From Deltaproteobacteria bacterium (GTDB lineage: Bacteria; Desulfobacterota; Syntrophia; Syntrophales; UBA2210), in the NCBI GenBank assembly GCA_016935875.1, contig JAFGQD010000007.1, positions 1 through 5,134 on the forward strand: a DNA stretch of 5,134 nucleotides, in the 5' to 3' direction. Of this stretch, positions 1 through 5,078 are shown in pieces (position 1 is the first letter of the stretch; each line of letters opens with the position of its first letter). Under the pieces are notes generated by a model. The model worked only from the letters and a program-made list of their open reading frames with translations, made no database searches and had not been told where the DNA came from. A program made the translations under genes and the position numbers.

Positions 1-32
1 TACTTTTCATATACATTAATTAACTTTTTCTC

Positions 33-61
33 TTGACAAAAGGCTTTTCGATATGTCAAAT
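33..61 (+). promoter_or_regulatory. Candidate sigma-70-type promoter with inverted repeat upstream of the IclR gene
   Basis: A perfect -35 hexamer TTGACA (33-38) is followed after 17 bp by TCAAAT (56-61), which matches 4 of 6 positions of the -10 consensus. TTGACA is mirrored by TGTCAA at 54-59, so the spacer is flanked by 6-bp inverted arms, and AAAAG-G-CTTTT (38-48) forms a small palindrome inside. The dyad overlapping both promoter elements could be a binding site for the adjacent regulator, since IclR proteins often autoregulate. That role is inference. The -35 is convincing and the -10 only moderate. Confidence 0.45.
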
Positions 62-98
62 AGGCAAAAACGCATAATGTAAAACGGTATCCTATATT

Positions 99-893
99 AT
101 GGAACAATCAAACAAGGTACTCGACAAGATCAATTCCATTGAAAAGGCCCTCATGATCCTTATGGTATTCCGCGAAGGACGACCATCATGGGGTGTGAGA
201 GAGTTGAGCGCACATCTCGGGTTCAGCCCATCCACCATCCAGAGGATCCTGCAGACCCTGAAGTCTTACGGATTTATACGGCAGCATCCGAACACGAGAC
301 AGTACAGTCTTGGGAATATCTATCTTTCATTCTTCCGTGTCCTGCAGGACAATTACCCGATTACGCGAATAGCCATGCCGCTTATGAAACGGCTCCTGTC
401 TCGGACCGGGGAAACCGTCCACTTTAATATAATTGATGCAGACTGTATCTCCAGAATCTGTATCAGCAGTCTGGAATCCACCCAAGAGCTGAAGGCCGGC
501 ATGCCGGTTGGAAACAGGGCTCCGCTTTATGCCGGTGCCACATCCAAATGCCTGTTGGCCTTCTCGCAGCAGGAGTTTATTGACAAATATCTGAAAAAAA
601 TAAAGCTTGAACCGCTGACCAACAATACGATCACTGAAGTAGAGCAACTCATCTCGGAACTCAAGCTGATCAGGGAACGGGGCTACGCCTCAAGCCTGGG
701 GGAAACCTTCCAGGGTCTCGGGTCCCTGAGTGTTCCAATTACAACCTTTCATCAGGGCATGCCCGTGCGGGCCACGGTAAGCCTGGCAATACCTGAGGTA
801 CGTTTTAATAATTATGATCATCGTAAGAAGTGTATAGAGGAACTGCTTCTCGCAAGTAAAGAGTTTTCAGACGATTCGGGATATTACAGGTAA
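99..893 (+). CDS. IclR-family transcriptional regulator
   Basis: The 264-residue protein has the two-part architecture and usual length of IclR regulators. Residues about 11-72 form an N-terminal winged helix-turn-helix: SIEKALMIL opens the domain, RELSAHLGFSPSTIQRIL is the recognition helix region, and GFIRQHPNTRQYSLG is the wing. Residues about 85-255 form the effector-binding domain, with APLYAGATSKCLLAF near 141-155 and GLGSLSVPI near 207-215. The ATG at 99 is chosen because the SIEKAL helix that opens the fold begins only 12 residues later, so a downstream start would cut it. No clear Shine-Dalgarno sequence precedes this ATG. The gene lies 88 bp upstream of the glutaryl-CoA dehydrogenase gene on the same strand, so it is a plausible cytoplasmic regulator of the pathway, sensing a CoA thioester or aromatic/dicarboxylic acid. 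The ligand and the sign of regulation cannot be read from sequence. Confidence 0.93.
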   Translation: MEQSNKVLDKINSIEKALMILMVFREGRPSWGVRELSAHLGFSPSTIQRILQTLKSYGFIRQHPNTRQYSLGNIYLSFFRVLQDNYPITRIAMPLMKRLLSRTGETVHFNIIDADCISRICISSLESTQELKAGMPVGNRAPLYAGATSKCLLAFSQQEFIDKYLKKIKLEPLTNNTITEVEQLISELKLIRERGYASSLGETFQGLGSLSVPITTFHQGMPVRATVSLAIPEVRFNNYDHRKKCIEELLLASKEFSDDSGYYR

Positions 894-918
894 GATTCAC
901 CTTAAAGGGTAAACTGCA

Positions 919-935
919 CCTATACTGGCTATAGG
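919..935 (+). promoter_or_regulatory. Inverted repeat in the iclR-acd gap, candidate operator
   Basis: CCTATA (919-924) and TATAGG (930-935) are perfect inverted 6-bp arms around CTGGC. The left arm includes TATACT (921-926), a good -10-like hexamer, but only a weak -35-like TTCACC (896-901) lies 19 bp upstream. The site is 47 bp before the dehydrogenase start, a sensible place for an operator controlling the catabolic genes. The 7-mer TATAGGA of the right arm recurs in opposite orientation at 90-96, just before the IclR gene. Function is inferred; short AT-rich dyads also arise by chance. Confidence 0.3.
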
Positions 936-968
936 AATTTTACCACTAAAACAACAAGCAATTTAGGA

Positions 969-973
969 AGGAG
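969..973 (+). promoter_or_regulatory. Ribosome binding site of the glutaryl-CoA dehydrogenase gene
   Basis: AGGAG lies 8 nt before the ATG at 982, inside the purine-rich stretch AGGAAGGAGAG. An earlier ATG at 977 is out of frame. The site supports 982 as the start. Confidence 0.7.
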
Positions 974-981
974 AGTATGTT

Positions 982-2145
982 ATGGATTTTGGTTTATCAG
1001 ATGAATTGATAATGCTAAGGGACACTGTACGTGATTTTGCAGCCGAGAAGATCGCTCCGTTCGCAGATGAGTGGGACGAGAATCATTATTTCCCTTATGA
1101 AGAAGTTATCAAACCGATGGGTCAGCTGGGCTTCTTCGGCACCGTCATCCCCGAAGAATATGGTGGAAATGAGATGGGATGGCTCGCAGCCATAATCATC
1201 TCGGAAGAAATCGCCCGCGCCTCCAGTTCATTGAGGGTTCAGGTCAATATGCAGGAACTGGGATGTGCCTTTACCATTCTTCGTTACGGCACCGAGAGTG
1301 TAAAGAAGAAATACATCGAAAAGTTGGTCAATGCCGACATCCTTGGAGCATTTGCCATTACCGAACCGGGAGCCGGTTCCGACATTATGGCGATCAAATC
1401 GACCGCTGAAGACAAGGGAGACCACTGGCTCTTAAACGGGCAGAAGACATGGATATCCAATGCGACTATCGGCGGGATTAACATCTTCTACGCCTATACT
1501 GATCGTTCCGCAGGTGGTAAAGGCCTTTCCGCCTTCGTAGTCGACCTTGAAGAGAGCGAGGGGATCACCGTAACCGATCTGGACAAGATGGGATCTCGTT
1601 CATCGCCAACCGGAGAAATTGTCCTTGAGAACACAAAGATTCCCAAAGAGAATATCCTAGCCAACCCGGGAGATGGTTCAAAGATTGTTTTTGGCTCCCT
1701 GGCCCAGACACGACTTTCGGCCGCGGCTGGTGGCATCGGGTTGTCTCAGGCATGTCTTGACTCCGTGACCCAGTATGCCATGGAGCGTGAACAGTTTGGC
1801 CAGCCCATCGGAAAGTTCCAGATGAACCAGTCCTTGATCGGCGAGATGGTTGCTGAAATCGAAGCGGCGAGACTGTGCGTTTATAAGGCTGCGTGGCAGA
1901 AGGATCAGGGAGAACTGGGCAACAACCTTGAGGTCGCTGCAGCGAAATACCTGTCAGGCGAACTCGCCTACAAATGTTCACAGTACGCAATGCGCATACT
2001 CGGAGCCTATGGTTACTCAACCGAGTATCCAGTGGCACGGTTCTTCAGAGATGCGCCGACATACGCGATGGTCGAAGGATCGACTAATATCTGTAAATTC
2101 ATAATGGCGCAGGATCAATTGGGGATTCGTAAGGCGAATCGCTAA
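982..2145 (+). CDS. acd: Glutaryl-CoA dehydrogenase, non-decarboxylating type (acyl-CoA dehydrogenase family)
   Basis: The predicted cytoplasmic FAD flavoprotein (387 residues, normal for the family) would oxidise glutaryl-CoA to glutaconyl-CoA and pass electrons to ETF. Acyl-CoA dehydrogenase domains run in order: N-terminal helical (about 1-120), middle beta (about 122-230) with the FAD signature AFAITEPGAGSD (123-134) and KTWISN (155-160), and C-terminal helical (about 235-380) with REQFGQPIG (269-277) and GAYGYSTEYPVARFFRD (341-357). The catalytic base is Glu365 in YAMVEGSTNI. Arg85 aligns with the Arg that binds the distal carboxylate in human glutaryl-CoA dehydrogenase. Long stretches, including VEGSxNICK and the C-terminal RKANR, match my memory of the Desulfococcus multivorans enzyme, which stops at glutaconyl-CoA. 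The downstream glutaconyl-CoA decarboxylase subunit fits, since a decarboxylating dehydrogenase would not need it. Relatives acting on cyclohexane- or cyclohexene-carboxyl-CoA in Syntrophus share the fold, so substrate assignment rests partly on context. Confidence 0.88.
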   Translation: MDFGLSDELIMLRDTVRDFAAEKIAPFADEWDENHYFPYEEVIKPMGQLGFFGTVIPEEYGGNEMGWLAAIIISEEIARASSSLRVQVNMQELGCAFTILRYGTESVKKKYIEKLVNADILGAFAITEPGAGSDIMAIKSTAEDKGDHWLLNGQKTWISNATIGGINIFYAYTDRSAGGKGLSAFVVDLEESEGITVTDLDKMGSRSSPTGEIVLENTKIPKENILANPGDGSKIVFGSLAQTRLSAAAGGIGLSQACLDSVTQYAMEREQFGQPIGKFQMNQSLIGEMVAEIEAARLCVYKAAWQKDQGELGNNLEVAAAKYLSGELAYKCSQYAMRILGAYGYSTEYPVARFFRDAPTYAMVEGSTNICKFIMAQDQLGIRKANR

Positions 2146-2179
2146 CGTCATAAAGAAATAATAGACAAAACCCATACGC

Positions 2180-2205
2180 GGCATCCTCCCGGGAGGGAGG
2201 ATGCC
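2180..2205 (+). promoter_or_regulatory. Intercistronic hairpin between acd and gcdA
   Basis: GGCATCCTCC (2180-2189) pairs perfectly with GGAGGATGCC (2196-2205). C2190 and G2195 can extend the stem to 11 bp around a GGGA loop. What follows (TTCTGTGG) is not a uridine run, so a strong intrinsic terminator is unlikely; partial attenuation, RNA processing or protection of the upstream message are better guesses. The right arm contains a Shine-Dalgarno-like GGGAGGGAGG butted against an ATG (2201) that is in frame with gcdA. The hairpin would bury both. Confidence 0.6.
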
Positions 2206-2251
2206 TTCTGTGGTTCATATCCTCGCACCTGCCAGGATAAAAAGAAAGAAG

Positions 2252-2257
2252 AGAGGA
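2252..2257 (+). promoter_or_regulatory. Ribosome binding site deciding the gcdA start
   Basis: AGAGGA lies 6 nt before the ATG at 2264. It favours this start over the in-frame ATG at 2201, which has no spacing from its purine tract and sits in a hairpin arm. The 2264 start also gives a length and N-terminus like known GcdA proteins. Confidence 0.75.
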
Positions 2258-2263
2258 TGTAAA

Positions 2264-4033
2264 ATGATACCCTATTTAAAGATGAAAGAGTTCGGCAAAC
2301 CTCTGAAGGATTCGCAGATAAAGAGGATGCAGGAAAGTGTCGCCCAGGCGGATGAGGTAATGAAGGGGATTGAGGCTGAAGATCAGCGAATCCGGGACTT
2401 CGGGCTTCCCATTGATCTGGTTCATAAGCGCGGGGAACAGACTGTCTGGGAACGGATCGACTATCTCGTGGATCCGGGGATGTTTTTTCCGCTTCACACC
2501 ATCTATGATCCGGATCATGAAGAATCGGGGAGTACCGGCGTTGTGGACGGCATCGCGAGGATCAGCGGTAAGTGGTGTGTCCTTATCGGCTTTAACAACA
2601 AATGGATAGCCGGCGCGTGGATCGCGGGACAGGCGGATAATAACCTTCGCGTGACCGATCTCGCCAAAAGATTAAACGTGCCGCTTGTCTGGCTGGTCAA
2701 CTGTTCCGGCGTCAAGCTGCCCGAGCAGGAAAAGGTCTACGCCAATCGTCGCGGGCAGGGAACCTGTTTTTTCCGCCACGCTGAACTGGAAGTGTCAGGC
2801 GTTCCAGTCCTTGCAGGAATTTACGGAACCAACCCCGCCGGTGGCGGCTACCAGGGAATCAGTCCCACAATACTCCTGGCCCACAAGAACTGCAACATTG
2901 CGGTAGGCGGCGGCGGCATCGTCGGCGGTATGAGCCCCAAAGGATTTTTTGACGAGGAAGGGGCGGAGCAGTTGATTGAGGCAACACGGCACTTCAAATC
3001 CGTACCCCCCGGGAGCGTCAATATCCATCACGATGAAACCGGCTTCTTCAGATATGTATTTGAAGAAGAAAACCAGGTCCTCGATGCCCTGAAAGAGTAC
3101 ATGGAAGGGATGCCTGCCTATAATCCTAAATTCTTCAGACTGGCCGAGCCGGCCGAGCCGAAGTTTTCTCCCTCTGAGATTGCATCCATCGTTCCGTATA
3201 ACCAGAAAGCGGGGTATGACTTTGACAATGTTCTTGCACGGCTGGTCGACAACTCGCAGCATCTCGAGTTCAGGCCTGGTTACGGCCCGGAGGTTTATAC
3301 GGGACTCGTCATGGTCGACGGTTTTCTGATGGGTGTCATCGGAAACCGCCAGGGAATATTGCCGAACTATCCCGAATATACGAACGAATATAACGGCGTC
3401 GGCGGCAAACTCTATCGCCAGGGATTGATCAAGATGAATGAGTTCGTAACACAATGCGGTCGTGACCGTATTCCGATTATCTGGTTCCAGGATACATCCG
3501 GTATCGATGTCGGCGACATCGCGGAAAAGGCGGAACTGCTCGGACTGGGACAATCTCTCATCTACTCCATCGAGCAGAGCAATGTACCGCAGATGGTGGT
3601 CATTCTCCGGAAGGGAACGGCCGCGGCACATTATGTAATGGGAGGTCCCCAGGGCCGTACTACCAATGCCTTCTCACTCGGCACCCCCACTACGGAGATC
3701 TACGTCATGCACGGAGAGACAGCGGCTGCGGCCAGTTACTCCCGAAGGCTCGTCAAAGAGAAGGACGCCGGCAGGCCCCTCGCTCCTGTTCTCGAAAAGA
3801 TGAACGATATGGTACAGCATTACTATGACAAGTCGCGTCCGTTCTACTGCGCGAAGGCGGGTCTGGTGGATGAGGTTGTGCACTTCGAAAAGTTACGGGA
3901 CTATATGGTGGCATTTAGCAATTCAGTTTATCAGAATCCAAAGTCGATCTGTCCGCGTCATCATATGATGCTCCCGAGAATGATCAAGTCACAGATCGTA
4001 ACCGGTCTCGAGCGCCCGAAAACAGAAGAATAA
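2264..4033 (+). CDS. gcdA: Glutaconyl-CoA decarboxylase, alpha (carboxyltransferase) subunit
   Basis: The 589-residue protein is close to the 587 residues of Acidaminococcus fermentans GcdA. It is a cytoplasmic or membrane-associated carboxyltransferase that moves the carboxyl group of glutaconyl-CoA to biotin on the carrier subunit, leaving crotonyl-CoA. Two crotonase-fold carboxyltransferase domains are visible. The N-terminal one (about 40-290) contains VNCSGVKLPEQEKVY (145-159), NRRGQGT (161-167) and the glycine-rich GTNPAGGGYQGISPT (188-202). The C-terminal one (about 315-560) contains GGKLYRQGLIKMNEFVTQC (380-398), FQDTSGIDVGDIAEKAELLG (408-427) and LRKGTAAAHYVMGGPQG (448-464). These blocks, and the ending YQNPKSICPRHHMMLPR, match GcdA as I remember it and separate it from propionyl- or acetyl-CoA carboxyltransferases. 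A nine-base tandem repeat gives AEPAEP in the interdomain linker. It lies 118 bp after the dehydrogenase gene and 120 bp before the biotin carrier gene. No GcdB or GcdD gene is adjacent, so Na+ pumping cannot be inferred from this window alone. Confidence 0.93.
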   Translation: MIPYLKMKEFGKPLKDSQIKRMQESVAQADEVMKGIEAEDQRIRDFGLPIDLVHKRGEQTVWERIDYLVDPGMFFPLHTIYDPDHEESGSTGVVDGIARISGKWCVLIGFNNKWIAGAWIAGQADNNLRVTDLAKRLNVPLVWLVNCSGVKLPEQEKVYANRRGQGTCFFRHAELEVSGVPVLAGIYGTNPAGGGYQGISPTILLAHKNCNIAVGGGGIVGGMSPKGFFDEEGAEQLIEATRHFKSVPPGSVNIHHDETGFFRYVFEEENQVLDALKEYMEGMPAYNPKFFRLAEPAEPKFSPSEIASIVPYNQKAGYDFDNVLARLVDNSQHLEFRPGYGPEVYTGLVMVDGFLMGVIGNRQGILPNYPEYTNEYNGVGGKLYRQGLIKMNEFVTQCGRDRIPIIWFQDTSGIDVGDIAEKAELLGLGQSLIYSIEQSNVPQMVVILRKGTAAAHYVMGGPQGRTTNAFSLGTPTTEIYVMHGETAAAASYSRRLVKEKDAGRPLAPVLEKMNDMVQHYYDKSRPFYCAKAGLVDEVVHFEKLRDYMVAFSNSVYQNPKSICPRHHMMLPRMIKSQIVTGLERPKTEE

Positions 4034-4096
4034 CGGTCAACGGCAGATTTTTTATAGTGACTTAACAGCACCAAATGTGATAGCAAGCAAGAACAA

Positions 4097-4122
4097 GCCG
4101 GTACGTAGCGATGCGTACCGGC
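4097..4122 (+). promoter_or_regulatory. Intercistronic hairpin between gcdA and the biotin carrier gene
   Basis: GCCGGTACG (4097-4105) and CGTACCGGC (4114-4122) are perfect 9-bp inverted arms around an 8-nt loop. The sequence after it (AATTATAAATTATTC) is AT-rich but not a uridine run, so it is not a typical terminator. It ends 15 nt before the Shine-Dalgarno sequence of the carrier gene. It could stabilise or process the mRNA so that carrier and carboxyltransferase are made in unequal amounts; that role is inference. Confidence 0.55.
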
Positions 4123-4137
4123 AATTATAAATTATTC

Positions 4138-4143
4138 AGGAGG
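4138..4143 (+). promoter_or_regulatory. Strong ribosome binding site of the biotin carrier gene
   Basis: A full-consensus AGGAGG lies 10 nt before the ATG at 4154. It is the best Shine-Dalgarno match on the plus strand. It fixes the start and so shows that the carrier really begins directly at its biotinyl domain. Confidence 0.8.
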
Positions 4144-4153
4144 TAGTGAAGAA

Positions 4154-4366
4154 ATGGAAGAAGTATTGGCTCCGATGCCGGGAAACATAATTGAAATTCT
4201 GGTTAGCGTTGGTGATGAAGTAAAGGAAGACGATGAGCTCGTAATCCTTGAGGCAATGAAAATGGAAAATCCGATCTGCTCCCCAGTAGATGGAACCGTA
4301 AAGGAAATAAAGGTTAAGGAAAAAGACGTGGTGGAAGCCGACCAGCTTCTGGTTGTCATAGAATAA
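4154..4366 (+). CDS. Stand-alone biotin carboxyl carrier protein (biotinyl domain), probable gamma subunit of glutaconyl-CoA decarboxylase
   Basis: The 70-residue protein is a single biotinyl/lipoyl-attachment domain and nothing else. The EAMKMEN motif (33-39) marks Lys36 as the residue biotinylated by biotin protein ligase. APMPGNI (6-12) and SPVDGTVKEI (43-52) are the paired hairpin motifs of the half-domains, and the protein ends with the last beta strand (QLLVVIE). It would carry the carboxyl group between the carboxyltransferase and the next partner. Its place after gcdA suggests it serves that enzyme, equivalent to GcdC. GcdC proteins are usually about twice as long because an Ala/Pro-rich linker precedes the domain; here there is none. 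The strong RBS argues against a longer N-terminus, and a terminator follows 26 bp after the stop codon. It could also be shared with the second carboxyltransferase encoded on the minus strand. Confidence 0.92.
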   Translation: MEEVLAPMPGNIIEILVSVGDEVKEDDELVILEAMKMENPICSPVDGTVKEIKVKEKDVVEADQLLVVIE

Positions 4367-4392
4367 AAAGTGGGGTAATCCTCTTCAACAAT

Positions 4393-4423
4393 AAAAAAGG
4401 GGGCGTAATACGCCCCCTTTTTT
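4393..4423. terminator. Bidirectional intrinsic terminator between convergent units
   Basis: AAAAAAGGGGGCG (4393-4405) and CGCCCCCTTTTTT (4411-4423) are perfect inverted arms around TAATA. A GC-rich 7-bp core is flanked by A6 on one side and T6 on the other, so it reads as stem plus uridine run on both strands. It ends the plus-strand unit 26 bp after the biotin carrier stop codon. It can also end the minus-strand DUF2889 unit, whose stop codon is 57 bp away. Confidence 0.92.
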
Positions 4424-4449
4424 ATCAAGTAACCACCGCATGAGAGGAT

Positions 4450-4468
4450 GTCTGTCAAAAGCACAGAC
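4450..4468. other. Small inverted repeat downstream of the DUF2889 gene
   Basis: GTCTGT (4450-4455) and ACAGAC (4463-4468) form 6-bp arms around a 7-nt loop, just past the stop codon of the minus-strand gene and before the shared terminator. No uridine run follows on either strand. It may be an accessory 3'-end structure or chance. Confidence 0.3.
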
Positions 4469-4480
4469 CTGCTCTTTAAC

Positions 4481-5008
4481 TTAACTTTTTAGCTTCTCAA
4501 TATGTGGTCCGTTCTCTCTCCACAGCCAGCAGCTGTTTTTGAGAACGGATGTATCCACCTCCGGCATGTCCGTATCGGGACTGTTTTTCTCTGCCCGGAG
4601 ATACTGACCCTGCACAATGGCTGATCCCATGGCAATAACAAGATTTGTCATATGTAGGCACCCTTTGACGCCCCCCATAATATCCAGCACCTTTTTTGCA
4701 AAACCCTGCCTGACAGAAATACCAACAAGATTCTTGATGCTATCCTTTATCTCAAGACATATTCCGCCTCCCGGGACCGCCACCATATCTGCCTCGGCCC
4801 GGGCAATCACATTGTCCGGTACAGAAACATACAATCTCACAACGATATGGTGAATATCCCCGGGATCGATATACCTTCCGCCCGCAGTGGAATAGGATGG
4901 AAGCTTTCTGTTATCCCTGAGTGATCCTTCCGCAAGAAGAGTGCCGTCATCAATGCTGAAAATATGTATCGATATATCTCTCGAATGAACCGGAATCTTT
5001 TTATCCAA
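4481..5008 (-). CDS. DUF2889 family protein, function unknown
   Basis: The 175-residue protein fits the DUF2889 family as I remember it: DIHHIVVRLYVSVPDNVIARAEADM-like segments near 51-75, then LVGISVRQGF (94-103), GGVKGCLHMTNL (112-123) and a C-terminal NSCWLWRENGP (158-168). Cys84, Cys117, His119, Cys160 and His53/His54 are candidates for a metal or redox site; this is only suggestion from residue type. No signal peptide or membrane segment is evident, so it is probably cytoplasmic. The start is TTG at 5008: an in-frame TGA lies at 5012-5014, leaving only CTG or TTG, and AGAGGA (5018-5023) is 9 nt upstream of the TTG. The gene follows a second carboxyltransferase gene by 70 bp on the same strand, suggesting cotranscription and a role near acyl-CoA carboxylation. 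The family has no function I can name with confidence. Confidence 0.8.
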   Translation of the reverse strand: MDKKIPVHSRDISIHIFSIDDGTLLAEGSLRDNRKLPSYSTAGGRYIDPGDIHHIVVRLYVSVPDNVIARAEADMVAVPGGGICLEIKDSIKNLVGISVRQGFAKKVLDIMGGVKGCLHMTNLVIAMGSAIVQGQYLRAEKNSPDTDMPEVDTSVLKNSCWLWRENGPHIEKLKS

Positions 5009-5017
5009 CAGTCATTT

Positions 5018-5023
5018 TCCTCT
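5018..5023 (-). promoter_or_regulatory. Ribosome binding site for the TTG start of the DUF2889 gene
   Basis: On the minus strand AGAGGA is placed 9 nt before TTG at 5008. It supports the non-ATG start, because no in-frame ATG or GTG exists between the upstream stop codon and the conserved protein. Confidence 0.55.
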
Positions 5024-5078
5024 TTTCATCTAACGATTTTCCTCCCTCTACTCTCTTACGGACGCAGCAGTCTCCGGA

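Noticed and set aside
1565..2038. 157-residue open frame on the minus strand inside acd
   Set aside because: It is antisense to conserved dehydrogenase sequence, rich in Arg/Ser/Pro and has no motif.
2180..2215. Strong intrinsic terminator separating acd from gcdA
   Set aside because: The stem is strong, but TTCTGTGGTTC after it is not a proper uridine run and the flanking genes belong to one pathway, so it is listed as an intercistronic hairpin instead.
2201..2263. Upstream in-frame ATG that would lengthen GcdA by 21 residues
   Set aside because: The ATG abuts its purine tract with no spacing and lies in a hairpin arm. The added residues (basic, unlike known GcdA) are not expected, while ATG 2264 has AGAGGA at good spacing and gives a family-like length.
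2795..3631. 278-residue open frame on the minus strand inside gcdA
   Set aside because: It is fully antisense to a well-supported gene and shows no recognisable domain. It arises from codon bias of the sense frame.
4045..4058. T-run and TATAGT after gcdA as a terminator or promoter for the carrier gene
   Set aside because: No stable stem precedes the T-run, and no acceptable -35 lies 16-18 bp before TATAGT.
4132..4464. 110-residue minus-strand frame overlapping the biotin carrier and terminator
   Set aside because: It runs through the bidirectional terminator and is a Ser/Thr-rich mirror of the carrier gene; the sense frame has an unmistakable biotinyl motif.
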